Source: UBA4744 sp963717135 (GTDB lineage: Bacteria; Actinomycetota; Acidimicrobiia; Spongiisociales; UBA4744). Taken from it: a stretch of DNA of 64,000 nt. The notes under the pieces are model-generated. The model had not been told where the DNA came from, made no database searches, and saw only the letters and a program-made list of their open reading frames with translations. The stretch spans positions 1,426,001 through 1,490,000 of the forward strand of contig CAVQVN010000009.1 in the NCBI GenBank assembly GCA_963717135.1, written 5' to 3'. Each line of letters begins with the position of its first letter. Position 1 is the first letter of the stretch. The position numbers and the translations under genes were made by a program. Positions 24,962-34,470 of the stretch are shown piece after piece.

Positions 24962-25587
24962 ACGGCTTCGCCCTGCATGAGAGACCAGCCGAGTAGCGCG
25001 AAGAGAAGCATCCAGCCGCTGATGGCGAGCCTGGCTGCAACGAACGGGCCCGACAGGGCTGGGGTCATCGGAACGAAGACGTAGACGCCGATGGCCAGCG
25101 GCAGGAAGCGTCGCCACCCGCGCCATGTCCGGGAGCGAAGCACTCCGACACCGACCATCACGAGACCAACCCCGATCAGTGTGCTGGAGATCCCGTAGCT
25201 CACCTCCAGAACCGTGACCAAGGTCGAAGGCACAGCCGCTGTGGCGGCCAGAATCGCCACGCCCTCGGTCATGGTCAGCAAGGCCACGCCGACCACGGCC
25301 GCCGCCTGACCGACGCGAGGGCTCCGACCCAATCCAGCCGCCCCCGTGGCTCCCAACGCGATGATCCCCACGAGGAGCCCGAGATGTTGCACAACGAACC
25401 AGACCTGAATGAACGCGAACTGTGCGCTCTCCAGGGGGTAGCTGAACCGCTCAGGACTCACAACCGGTGTGACGACCGCCAGATAGATACCGCTGGCGGC
25501 ACCGAGCAGGCCTGCCCACAAGCACACGATTCCTGCCCAGTGTCTGACATCCGGCCGACGGCGCCGGGTCTCGAGATCAACGGCCAT
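24958..25587 (-). CDS. Multi-pass membrane protein, first gene of TetR-linked operon
   Basis: 209 residues with about six hydrophobic segments (IVCLWAGLLGAASGIYLAVV, VVQHLGLLVGIIALGATGAAG and others). No recognised motif. Its start (ATG 25587) lies 72 bp from the TetR gene on the opposite strand, with a perfect inverted repeat between them. It is coupled to the next gene by a 4-bp overlap. The two membrane proteins may form one system handling a small hydrophobic signal. Confidence 0.65.
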   Translation of the reverse strand: MAVDLETRRRRPDVRHWAGIVCLWAGLLGAASGIYLAVVTPVVSPERFSYPLESAQFAFIQVWFVVQHLGLLVGIIALGATGAAGLGRSPRVGQAAAVVGVALLTMTEGVAILAATAAVPSTLVTVLEVSYGISSTLIGVGLVMVGVGVLRSRTWRGWRRFLPLAIGVYVFVPMTPALSGPFVAARLAISGWMLLFALLGWSLMQGEAV

Positions 25588-25601
25588 GACCTTGCTTCTT
25601 T

Positions 25602-25620
25602 CTTTAGTGAGACACTAAAG
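25602..25620. promoter_or_regulatory. Candidate TetR operator
   Basis: CTTTAGTG-AGA-CACTAAAG is a perfect 8-bp inverted repeat with a 3-bp centre in the divergent spacer, 15 bp upstream of the membrane-protein start. Placement and symmetry suit a dimeric TetR repressor controlling both directions. Confidence 0.6.
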
Positions 25621-25658
25621 TACTACTCTAGTTCTCGAATCACAAGTAGAGTTTTCAC

Positions 25659-26294
25659 ATGCCTAAAACCGAGAGCCAATCCCGACGCGGCAAGGCACAG
25701 GCAACGAGACGGAAGATCATTCGAGCCGCCCACGATGAGTTCACCGAGAAGGGATTCCACGGGGCGACGATCACCTCGATCGCCGCCCGGGCCGGCGTCG
25801 CCGCCCAGACCGTGTACTTCGTCTTCCACACCAAAGCAGGCCTGATCAGCGCCGTCATCGACGATGCGGTCATGGGTGATGCGGCGTCCATCCCACAAGA
25901 GACCGAATGGTGGAAAGCGATGCAGGCCACACCCGACCCCGTCCAGGCGGTAAGAACCTTCATTCTCGGCGCAGCCCCCCTGTTCCAACGGGCCAGCGCT
26001 ATCTCCGAGATCCTCCGGGCCGCCGCCCAAGACGACGACGAGGTTCGACACACCTACATGGCCCACGAAGAACAGCGACGGGTCGCCTTCCAACAGGTCA
26101 TAGAAACACTCGCCGACAAGACAGGTCTCCGGGCCGGTCTCACCATCGACACTGCCACCGACCTACTCATGACCCTCTTCAGCGATGGCACCTATCAATT
26201 CCTGACCACCAACTGCGGCTGGGACCACGACCAGCTAGTCGACTGGCTCTGCCAGGCCCTCCCTGAGTTGCTCCTCGAACCGCCGCAAGACTGA
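25659..26294 (+). CDS. TetR family transcriptional regulator
   Basis: 211 residues. The N-terminal HTH is clear: TRRKIIRAAHDEFTEKGFHGATITSIAARAGVAAQTVYFVFHTKAGLISAVID. The C-terminal helical part would bind a ligand of unknown nature. It is divergent from two membrane-protein genes and probably controls them and itself through the inverted repeat at 25602-25620. Confidence 0.92.
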   Translation: MPKTESQSRRGKAQATRRKIIRAAHDEFTEKGFHGATITSIAARAGVAAQTVYFVFHTKAGLISAVIDDAVMGDAASIPQETEWWKAMQATPDPVQAVRTFILGAAPLFQRASAISEILRAAAQDDDEVRHTYMAHEEQRRVAFQQVIETLADKTGLRAGLTIDTATDLLMTLFSDGTYQFLTTNCGWDHDQLVDWLCQALPELLLEPPQD

Positions 26295-26458
26295 GCGAAC
26301 AGACCGGACGCCAAATCGATGATCGAACCGGCCGACGCTCGCGGTCCGCGGTTCAGCCACCGCAACCGTCAACAACCCAACCACTCCCACACGACCTATG
26401 CCGCCGCCGGACACCCGCGCCCGACAAACCAGACCAACCCCCCTCATGTGACTGATAG

Positions 26459-26715
26459 TGCTGTGGACCAAAACCGCAGATCAGAGTGTTTCACGGACTG
26501 CTCGGAACTGCCGCGCATGGGCGTCGCGGACGCGATAGACGCGCGACGAAGACCGCCTCGTGTCTGGGCCAATTCGGCTGCCCTCACGCGACAGGCGACC
26601 TCGAGGAACCGGCGAATGGCTTCGCCGATGACCTCGCTCGTCGTGGTGTGGTGGGCTTCGGCGCGGGCCCCCATCGTCCGCCAGAGGGCTGGGTTTCGAT
26701 CCGAGATGTGATGCC
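26459..26715 (-). pseudogene. Relic of a ribbon-helix-helix antitoxin gene and flanking element end
   Basis: On the minus strand 26594-26705 reads NPALWRTMGARAEAHHTTTS, then EVIGEAIRRFLEVA, matching the C-terminus of the intact antitoxin at 36608-36889 (ARAEAEHTTTSEVIRQAIRRFLEVA). The stop after LEVA is lost (TGA to TGT) and a stop lies upstream, so only the end survives. The DNA beyond it (26459-26560) also resembles the sequence beside the intact gene (GGAYCAAAACC, TCAGAG, GACGCGCGA). The rest of the 26295-26818 spacer holds no gene I can support. Confidence 0.6.
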
Positions 26716-26818
26716 ACTATCGGGCAGCTCTAGGCGACAGGAAGGCGTTGGTAGAGAATGGAGGTGGGACACCACCCAGATCGTGGGCACGAGAGGCCTG
26801 CCTCGTGTGTCCTACTGA

Positions 26819-29800
26819 ATGAGGGCCGGGACCATGGCGCCTGACGATCAACTCGCAGGATCAGGGAACAACAAGGATCCAGCCGGCCAGGGACGCTCAC
26901 GGTGGTGGACCATCGCCGACTACCTCTCCGAGGCCAGACAAGCAGGCGTTCTCGACGAGGAGACCTACCGAAGGCTGTTTCTGTTTCTCGATACGGGATT
27001 CGGCCCTGCCGTTACGGAACCTACTTCGGCCGAGTCGGTCGTCGCCGACGAACCGGAGTTGGTTGCGGTTTCCGAGCCTCGAGAGCGGACCGCGAGCGAT
27101 TCATCCGGCCCACCAGTGGTCGGCCCGACACCAAGCCCGTTCCGACCCACTTCCCCGCCTGCCGAGCCACGGGTCCCTCACGAGCCGAGCCCCATCTACG
27201 GGAAGGTGCGAGATGCCTGGGACGCGGTGGCATCCGACGTCGCTCTTCACGGCTTCGCCTATCTCGGCGTGTTGCTCACGTTCGTCGGAGTGCTCGGTTT
27301 TCTGCTCTTCGCGTTTGTTGACATCCCCGACACCGTCCAGCCGCTTGTGGAGCTGTTCATCGCTCTGGTGTTCTTTGCCTGGTCGTGGGCTCTGCGCAGA
27401 CAGAAGGCGATTCTGGTGTCTAAAGGCATGGAACTCATCGGCGGCATGGTTCTTCCGCTGATCTTGTTCGCAGGACTAGTCGACAACGCTCCATTCCCTC
27501 CCGATTTCGAGAACGGAGCGCTGGTAGTCGCCTTGACTGTCTCCGCATTCCTCCTGTCGATGGTGTACATCTGGATCAGCTCTAGGTGGCCCGACTCGAT
27601 GCTCCGGTTCCTCGTCGCTCCGCTCTGGTGGTTGGCGGCCATGACGGTGGGGTTCGCGTTCAAAACCGACGAGCCGTTGCGAAGCGACGCCATCGCCCGT
27701 CTCGTGTCGGAACAACCGGCCTTGGCATCGGCCGGCTTGGCTATCACGCTGGTGGCCTGCCGATGGAAGCCGCGTCATCGGTTCGCCGTCCCCACCGTGA
27801 CCGCGGCTCTGTTCGGTGTCCCCGTCGCGTACCTTCTGACGCTGGCCTTGGCGGGGAGCGAAGGTTGGGTTCATCCGGCCCCACTAGTCGTGCTGGGCGT
27901 TGCCACTTTCGCATCCGTTGAGCTGCTGGTCGGATGGTTCGATCGGACGCGACAGCTCATCCCGTTGAGGCCGTTGCTCCTGGCCGGAGTACTCATCCCG
28001 CTCAGCATGGCCCTGGAGGTGCCGTGGGTGGGATTGATCGCCACGGTTTCTTTCATAGCCGTGTTTGAATTCTCCGCTCGGCAAGCCCCGGATGAAGAGG
28101 TAGCCCATCTCCTCACCGCGGCCGGCGCCGTCATCGGCGCGGGGTTTGCCCTCAGCGAGCCCTGGTTGGCACTTCCCGCTTTCACGATGGTCACCGTCTG
28201 GTCGCATTACCGCCGCACACGACCGGCACCGCCCCGGGAAGCCCACCGAGCCCTCGGCGCCGTGGCGATGTTCGCCCCAATCGGTATCGGGTATTCGATC
28301 GTCCGGCTGATGGACAGCGGGCCGGACTGGCTGACGATGTCCCTCATTCTCTTGGTCGGAACGGCGGTGATCCGACGGCTGAGAAGCGACGATCCTTTCT
28401 GGGCATACTGGCCATCAACCGCTGCGTCCGTCGTGGCCTTGGGAGCCACGCTGGCCTGGACCAACGGCGGCCGAGAGGACCCGTGGGCCATCGCCGCCGT
28501 CGCTATCTGCGCCGTCGCTCTCGGAATGGGTCGACGGCGGCCCATGGTCCGGCTCTGGGTCATGTCGGCTCTGTTGTCGCTGGCGCTGGCAATGGTGATG
28601 GAGACTGCCGGGTGGGCTACCGATCAACGCTCGCTGACCTGGGCATCGATGGGACTTGCCCTGGTGGCAGCGAGCGGCGTGTGGCGCCGAGTCCCGGCCG
28701 GACACCTCGCCGCAGTGGGGCATCTGGTGGGACTCGGTGCCGTCCTCGCCCGCACCGGGGGCGAGATCGGCGCGCTCATCGCCGGCCAGTGGTCGGTCGG
28801 CTGGGTGGTTTCGGTCGCGGCAGGCGAGACGGGAGAAGATGCGTTCACCTCGCTTTTGGTCAGAACCGCCAGAACCTTCAAGGGACGGTGGACCGAACGG
28901 TTCGCCGCCGGCGCCCGTTGGGTTGCCCCGGTGGCCATGGTGGGAAGTATCCCGCCGGCGGTGCTGATGACGGCTGAACTCTGGGATGATTTCGCGGCCC
29001 ACCGGACCTGGACGGGCATTTCTCTCGCGACGATCGGTGCCCTCTACGCCGGCCTGGCCCGGGTGGTCAGGTACGACCGTCCACTGCAGACACTGTTTGC
29101 TGTCGGAGCCATCGCGGCCACGGCCGTCGGCATAGCCCTCGCCTCTCCGGACCGGTGGCCGATGATTCTCGCCTCAGTAGCGGTCCTCGCCGCGGCGGCC
29201 CTGGTGCCTCGTGATCTCCGTCCGACCGCGTTCGTGTGGTTCGCATGGGTGGTGGCGGCGGGGCTCGTCCTGCTGGTGGCCGAAAAGGCCGGCGTTCCAT
29301 TCGAATCACTCGATCTGGTTGCTTTGGCGCTGGGCGCGGCATTGCTGATCGGCGGCCTCGTAGTTGATGACCTGCGGTCCGGACGGCGGCGACCCGGCGA
29401 CTATCTCCGAGAAGCCTGGCTGCGGTATCCCGTGGTGATTGGGGCCGCGGCAGTTTCCATAGCTATGGGTCTGATCTTCACTCGGGAACCCGACCAATAC
29501 GGTTGGTGGTCGCTGGCCACGGCGGCCGGACTGCTGGTAGCCGCCTATCTCCTGCGGGCCGGTTCGGTGATGGTTGCCTCCTACGGGTTGCTCACCGTCG
29601 GGGTCACCGCCTTGGCGAACGGCTGGATGTTGGATCATCCGTGGCGAATGGCCGCGATCGCCGCACCGCTGCTGGTGATCTCCTGGCTTGCCGAGCGGCT
29701 CCAATCAACCGAGGTTGCCTCAAAGATCTGGCTCCGATGGGACTTGCCTCCCCTGGTGGTCGCCCACGGCATCGGCGGGTTTGCCCTGGCGGTCGCACCA

Positions 29801-31543
29801 GTTGAGGCCGAGATCGCGCCGACCGCCCTCGTTTTCGGAGTGCTGTCGGTCGTCGTCGGGCTGTGGAAACGCGCCAGGATCTGGATCGAAGCGGGCAACC
29901 TCCTCGTTCTGGCTGCGGCCTTCGACGCCGGAACCGGATGGCTAACTCTGGCGCTGGCCGCCACTGCAGTGCGAGCGGGAATCGGTGCCTACTTCGCACA
30001 GGGAAGCGAGCGACTCTCCTATCAGTTGACCGGAGCAACCTCGGCCGGTCTCAGCTGGCTGGCGTTCGCACTCTGGCAGGAATTCACGCTGCTCGACGCC
30101 GTCAACTATTCGGCCGTCGCCTGGGGGGCCTTCGCCCTGGCCCTGACCGGGTTGGGTCGGTTCTGGAGACTGCAACGCGATTCGGTGCAATGGTGGGGGG
30201 CCGTCTCCGTTGTGATCATGGCCATCGTTCTCGTCATCGCGATCAACCCGTACGGCGTGGGAATCCACGGACTCTGGTTGGCGGTCGGGATCGCCATGAT
30301 GGCGGGGGCTTTCGAGCTGGGATGGAAATCTGTGGACGCCCTGCTCCGCTTTGCCGCCATGGTTGCCGCCGGAATCGGCTGGATCTGTCTTGCGCTTGGA
30401 CTCGGATGGAGCACTACGCAAACCTCCACGATCACTGCCGTTTCATTTGGCGCCTTTTTGATTGTCGTGGCGGAAGTCGCCCGGTTGCGGTCCGGGGACA
30501 GTCCCCAGACGGCCCTTACGACTTCGGTGACGCGCGGCTGGGTCACACTCGGCATGATCGGAGTCTTGGCCCCGATCGCCGTGGAGGTCACCTGGAACGG
30601 AACGACTGAGGCCGGATACGGACTGGCCGCCGGACTGGGCCTGGCCGCCTTCGGCTCGGCACGTGCCGCTAAACCGCTCGGTGTCGGCTGGTTCCGCGAA
30701 GGTTCGGCTCTGGCAGTCCTCGGGTCAGTCAGTTTCTTGTGTCTCGCGATAGGTTGGACGGACGTCGGGTTTGCGGTCCTGATCGTGGTCCTCGGAGCCG
30801 CTTCGACCTTTCTTTCCCTCGCCATCTGGCATCGCCTTCCCAGCTCCGCTTGGCGCAACCCACTCATCGTCTTCGGTGTTGCCGCCAACCTGGAGGCGAG
30901 CGCACTTGCGGTCAGAGCCTGGCCCGCCCGAAGTCTGCCGATCGCCCTCCTGCTATCGGTCGGTGTTCAGGCCGTGGCGGTTGGCCTGTCGCGGGATCGC
31001 CCTGGAGTGCTGTCGGGCGGACCCCCGCTGATCGGCGCCGCCTTCGTGCTCGCCATGAGCGAAAGCCTCTCCGGTAGCGCCCAGTGGTACACGCTGCCAA
31101 TCGGACTGGTGGTTCTCTCCGAACTGGAAATCCTGCGAAAAGTGCGACGCGACCGGGACGACATTCTCAACCGCCCCGATGCTCTGGCCCTTGAAGCGGC
31201 CGGAGTGGGATTGATTGTTGGGCCGGCCCTGGTGGAGATGTTCACGAGCGGAATCGTCTACGGTCTGGTGGCCTTTGCGGCAGCGGCTTTCTGCCTCTTG
31301 TGGGCGATCGTCACCCGTGTGAGAAGACGAGTGATCGCGGCTGCCTCGATTGCCATCGCCGCCTCCGTGTTGATGATCTTCGCTGCGGCCGCCGCCGGGT
31401 CCCCGGAGTCGGCCTTCATGTGGATCGTGGCAGTGGGAGCCGGCTTCACGATGATGCTGATCGCTGCCGTCGTCGAGGCATACAGGTCGAAGAGGGGTCA
31501 TCTGATGACCCGATTCGACCAGTTGACCGTGGGATGGGAGTGA
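26819..31543 (+). CDS. Giant polytopic membrane protein (DUF2157/SCO7613-like)
   Basis: 1574 residues. The first 140 are soluble: a helical motif WWTIADYLSEARQAGVLDEETYRRL, like the start of DUF2157 proteins, then a Pro/Ser-rich linker. From about 145 (VALHGFAYLGVLLTFVGVLGFLLFAF) to the end the protein is an almost unbroken series of hydrophobic helices, dozens in all, with short Arg-containing loops. Such proteins occur singly in actinobacteria; no function is established. The start could be ATG 26819 or 26834. It is followed by an ECF sigma gene after 150 bp. Confidence 0.75.
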   Translation: MRAGTMAPDDQLAGSGNNKDPAGQGRSRWWTIADYLSEARQAGVLDEETYRRLFLFLDTGFGPAVTEPTSAESVVADEPELVAVSEPRERTASDSSGPPVVGPTPSPFRPTSPPAEPRVPHEPSPIYGKVRDAWDAVASDVALHGFAYLGVLLTFVGVLGFLLFAFVDIPDTVQPLVELFIALVFFAWSWALRRQKAILVSKGMELIGGMVLPLILFAGLVDNAPFPPDFENGALVVALTVSAFLLSMVYIWISSRWPDSMLRFLVAPLWWLAAMTVGFAFKTDEPLRSDAIARLVSEQPALASAGLAITLVACRWKPRHRFAVPTVTAALFGVPVAYLLTLALAGSEGWVHPAPLVVLGVATFASVELLVGWFDRTRQLIPLRPLLLAGVLIPLSMALEVPWVGLIATVSFIAVFEFSARQAPDEEVAHLLTAAGAVIGAGFALSEPWLALPAFTMVTVWSHYRRTRPAPPREAHRALGAVAMFAPIGIGYSIVRLMDSGPDWLTMSLILLVGTAVIRRLRSDDPFWAYWPSTAASVVALGATLAWTNGGREDPWAIAAVAICAVALGMGRRRPMVRLWVMSALLSLALAMVMETAGWATDQRSLTWASMGLALVAASGVWRRVPAGHLAAVGHLVGLGAVLARTGGEIGALIAGQWSVGWVVSVAAGETGEDAFTSLLVRTARTFKGRWTERFAAGARWVAPVAMVGSIPPAVLMTAELWDDFAAHRTWTGISLATIGALYAGLARVVRYDRPLQTLFAVGAIAATAVGIALASPDRWPMILASVAVLAAAALVPRDLRPTAFVWFAWVVAAGLVLLVAEKAGVPFESLDLVALALGAALLIGGLVVDDLRSGRRRPGDYLREAWLRYPVVIGAAAVSIAMGLIFTREPDQYGWWSLATAAGLLVAAYLLRAGSVMVASYGLLTVGVTALANGWMLDHPWRMAAIAAPLLVISWLAERLQSTEVASKIWLRWDLPPLVVAHGIGGFALAVAPVEAEIAPTALVFGVLSVVVGLWKRARIWIEAGNLLVLAAAFDAGTGWLTLALAATAVRAGIGAYFAQGSERLSYQLTGATSAGLSWLAFALWQEFTLLDAVNYSAVAWGAFALALTGLGRFWRLQRDSVQWWGAVSVVIMAIVLVIAINPYGVGIHGLWLAVGIAMMAGAFELGWKSVDALLRFAAMVAAGIGWICLALGLGWSTTQTSTITAVSFGAFLIVVAEVARLRSGDSPQTALTTSVTRGWVTLGMIGVLAPIAVEVTWNGTTEAGYGLAAGLGLAAFGSARAAKPLGVGWFREGSALAVLGSVSFLCLAIGWTDVGFAVLIVVLGAASTFLSLAIWHRLPSSAWRNPLIVFGVAANLEASALAVRAWPARSLPIALLLSVGVQAVAVGLSRDRPGVLSGGPPLIGAAFVLAMSESLSGSAQWYTLPIGLVVLSELEILRKVRRDRDDILNRPDALALEAAGVGLIVGPALVEMFTSGIVYGLVAFAAAAFCLLWAIVTRVRRRVIAAASIAIAASVLMIFAAAAAGSPESAFMWIVAVGAGFTMMLIAAVVEAYRSKRGHLMTRFDQLTVGWE

Positions 31544-31696
31544 AACCCGTACCAGCGCTCGGGTTCTCTTGCGGCGAACTCTTCCCCACGACCGGGTCGA
31601 GGTAGATACTGGGGGTGACGGGGCCCCTGACGGGCAGACACGAACCGTTCGACTGGTGTGTCTATGTAGGTGAGGACCCCGGAAGGGAAGGGTCTG

Positions 31697-32194
31697 ATGT
31701 CCCCGACCCAGGCACCGGAACTCGAGGAAGAGACTCGGATCTTTTCGGAGCTGTACCGGCCGCTCCGACGCTTCGCGGCAGTCGTTGGACCCCTCGAGAC
31801 GGATCCCGACGATCTCCTCCAGGAAGCCGTGGCCCGGACTCTCCGGCACCGACGGCTCCACCAACTCGATAATCCCGGTGCCTACCTCCGCAAGACGATG
31901 GTGAATCTGGCATCGAACCAGCGACGTGGGTTTGTGATCAACCGCCGGGCTTTCACACGCTTATCCGCCACCAACGGCCGGGGATCTGGGGACGCCTACC
32001 CATCTGATCTGACTGACCTGATGCGTCTTCCGCCCGGAGAGCGGGCGGTCCTGTACCTGTCGGAGGTTGAGGGATACCGCTACGCGGAGATTGGTCGGAT
32101 GTTGAGATGCTCCGAAGCCGCCGCCCGCAAGCGAGCCCTGCGGGCCCGGCGCCATCTCTACCGAGCCATCACGGGGGAGGTAGCCAATGGCTGA
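31697..32194 (+). CDS. ECF sigma factor of the actinobacterial SigE-like group
   Basis: 165 residues from ATG 31697, preceded by the purine-rich GGAAGGGAAGGG. Region 2 (LYRPLRRFAAVVGPLETDPDDLLQEAVARTL, AYLRKTMVNLASNQRR) and region 4 (LPPGERAVLYLSEVEGYRYAEIGRMLRCSEAAARKRALRARRHL) are present. The 3' end overlaps the next gene by 8 bp, so the propeller protein is probably its membrane regulator or its main target. Confidence 0.85.
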   Translation: MSPTQAPELEEETRIFSELYRPLRRFAAVVGPLETDPDDLLQEAVARTLRHRRLHQLDNPGAYLRKTMVNLASNQRRGFVINRRAFTRLSATNGRGSGDAYPSDLTDLMRLPPGERAVLYLSEVEGYRYAEIGRMLRCSEAAARKRALRARRHLYRAITGEVANG

Positions 32195-34412
32195 GGAACT
32201 CACTCGTGATCTGACGGCTCTGGCCGAGCGGGGAGAGGAGCGCGGCGCGGCCCGGGTGCTGGACGATGCTCGGCAACAAGCCGGATTGGGCCCGACGGGA
32301 AGGCGGCTCTCTCCGAGCCGATGGCGCCGAGGAGTACTCGTGGCCGCTACCACGGCCGCCGTCGTGCTGGTGCTCATCGGCGTGGTGGCGGTTCTGGGGC
32401 CCTTTGCCGGCGACGAGACTCCGGTGACTCAGCCGTCGGGTGAGTGGGTGGCCGGACAGGCGATTGAAGTCGGTGAGGTGATGGGCCCGATCGAAGCCGG
32501 ATTCGGGTCAGTGTGGGTGGCAACCGGCAATGGGGTCGCTCGAATCGACCCGGGAATGCAGAAGGTTGTCGCCACCATATCCACACCGACTCCGAACGAT
32601 CTCGCGGTCGGCGACGATGCTCTGTGGCTGGTGTCGACCATGGGCGGGGGATGGCGAACCGAGGTGGGGCCGGGCGGCATGGAGGAAGGGACCGGCTTAG
32701 GTTCCGTGACCCAGATCGAACCGAACACCAACACCGTGGTGGCAACCATCCCGGTAGGTGCCTCTCCCGGCTCACTTGCCGTCGTCGGCGATGAGATCTG
32801 GGTGACCTACATGTTCGATATGACGGTCTCGATCATCGATCCGAACAACAACACCGTGGTCGAAACCTTCGTCTTCGAAGATGGATCTGGCGTGGGCATG
32901 GAACGGTCCGCCGCCACGGTAGGCGACAGGGTATGGGTTCTGTCTGCAGCCGAATCCGACACCGACCGCTGGATGCTCTATCCACTCGACGCAGATTCGC
33001 ACCGAGTCGAAACGCCTATCGACCTCTCCTCTCAACTCGCTCAGGAACTGCGAGCCTCCTGGATTGAGGGCCTGTACAGGGCGGGCGGCGATCTGTGGAC
33101 CGTGGGCATGGTGATCTCGCACACCGGCGAGGCCGTGAACACGGAGGGTTTCGTGTACCGCTTCGACGGGGAAACCGGCGACCGGTTGGCTTCGATCCCG
33201 ATCGGGCGAGGTTGGGGCGGGAGCATCGTCGACGCCGATGGAGTCGTGTACGCCACCGACTGTCTGGATGCCACCGTCAGCGCCATCGACGTGGCCACCA
33301 ACCAGGTCATCGTCAGCGGATTTCCGGTCGGGCGGCCATCCCCCCGCGAAGGTGACTACAACCCGATGGACGAGACGCTGCACAGCTGCCCCGGAGGCAT
33401 CGCCGTTCTCGGCGACACCCTTTATGTCAGCCTGCTGAACGACGGGACGGTCGTCCCCGTCGACCGCAACGCCGAGCCGGAAGCTCAGCAACAGTCCGTC
33501 TCCACGGAAGCGATTCCGGCGTCGTGCGCCGAGTGTGACCCGGACACCATCGGCGAGACGGCAATCCTCGAGGTAGGCGACGGTTTCATCACACTCACCC
33601 CGGAGACGGTCCGAGCGGCCGACTCCGAACGATGCCCCCTAGCCTGCTGGCTGCCCAGCTTCCGGGTGACCAACATCGGCTCACAGGTTCACAAGATCGA
33701 CGTGATCGTCGACTGGGGTGGCCAAGACCCGGCCAATCTTTCCATCGGCGGCAGCGAAATGGGAATGATGGAGGGGCGCGCCATCGGAGTCAGCGGGATC
33801 TCCTTCGGTCCGGAGATCCATCTGCAACCGGGACAGACCATGGACGGATTCGGACTCGAATCCGGCAAATACCTGCTCATCTGCAACGAACCGGGCCACT
33901 ACTCCGCCGGGGAATATGCCCTCCTCACCGTACTCGAACCCAGCGGCGAACCTCCCGCCCGGCGGGGTCTGTCTCTCGGAGAACTCGCGCCGCCTTGGGA
34001 AGCCACCTTGCCTGACGGCACTCCCATCTTCAGCGCTTCCCTCCTCGGTCGACCATCCCTGCTGGTCGTCTGGGGCGGCGAGCCCTTTGACGCCGGCTGG
34101 TGGCCACAGATCGAACAGGCACTCACAGAACTGGGGACTCTGAGCTCCGAGACAGTCAACATGTGGGCCATAGCGATCGGTATTCCACCGGCAACAGTTG
34201 AAGAACGGACATCGGGCTACAGCTTCCCGGTCATAGTCGATGAGGATCGCCGGATCCCCGAAGTGTGGGGAGGGGCCCCTTGGGCCTTTCCCACGAACCA
34301 ACCAACTGTGGTGCTGCTGGACGCCGACGGACTGGTCGCCCGAGTCCTCGATCACCCACCACAGCCCGGAGAACTGAATGACCTACTCGAGTGGATCACC
34401 AACGGCCCCTAA
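32187..34412 (+). CDS. Membrane-anchored beta-propeller, cupredoxin-like and thioredoxin-like fusion
   Basis: 741 residues. Residues 1-48 are cytoplasmic and charged, and about 49-72 span the membrane (GVLVAATTAAVVLVLIGVVAVLG). Residues about 80-430 form YVTN-type propeller repeats (GFGSVWVATGNGVARIDP, GDEIWVTYMFDMTVSIIDP). About 460-585 is cupredoxin-like: His in QVHKIDV and CNEPGHYSAGEY supply H, C and H, but the usual axial Met is absent. About 590-741 resembles AhpC/TlpA folds (LGELAPPWEATLPDG, PSLLVVWGG) without a CxxC. The N-terminus may act as an anti-sigma segment for the overlapping sigma factor; this is inference. Confidence 0.75.
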   Translation: MAEELTRDLTALAERGEERGAARVLDDARQQAGLGPTGRRLSPSRWRRGVLVAATTAAVVLVLIGVVAVLGPFAGDETPVTQPSGEWVAGQAIEVGEVMGPIEAGFGSVWVATGNGVARIDPGMQKVVATISTPTPNDLAVGDDALWLVSTMGGGWRTEVGPGGMEEGTGLGSVTQIEPNTNTVVATIPVGASPGSLAVVGDEIWVTYMFDMTVSIIDPNNNTVVETFVFEDGSGVGMERSAATVGDRVWVLSAAESDTDRWMLYPLDADSHRVETPIDLSSQLAQELRASWIEGLYRAGGDLWTVGMVISHTGEAVNTEGFVYRFDGETGDRLASIPIGRGWGGSIVDADGVVYATDCLDATVSAIDVATNQVIVSGFPVGRPSPREGDYNPMDETLHSCPGGIAVLGDTLYVSLLNDGTVVPVDRNAEPEAQQQSVSTEAIPASCAECDPDTIGETAILEVGDGFITLTPETVRAADSERCPLACWLPSFRVTNIGSQVHKIDVIVDWGGQDPANLSIGGSEMGMMEGRAIGVSGISFGPEIHLQPGQTMDGFGLESGKYLLICNEPGHYSAGEYALLTVLEPSGEPPARRGLSLGELAPPWEATLPDGTPIFSASLLGRPSLLVVWGGEPFDAGWWPQIEQALTELGTLSSETVNMWAIAIGIPPATVEERTSGYSFPVIVDEDRRIPEVWGGAPWAFPTNQPTVVLLDADGLVARVLDHPPQPGELNDLLEWITNGP

Positions 34413-34470
34413 TCCCGGGCGCGCTGTACTGGGACACCGGCGAACCGTCCCAATCCCTGGAGGTGACGGC

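Noticed and set aside
30953..31864. 303-residue minus-strand frame over the end of the giant membrane protein
   Set aside because: His/Arg/Gly-rich shadow without start signals.
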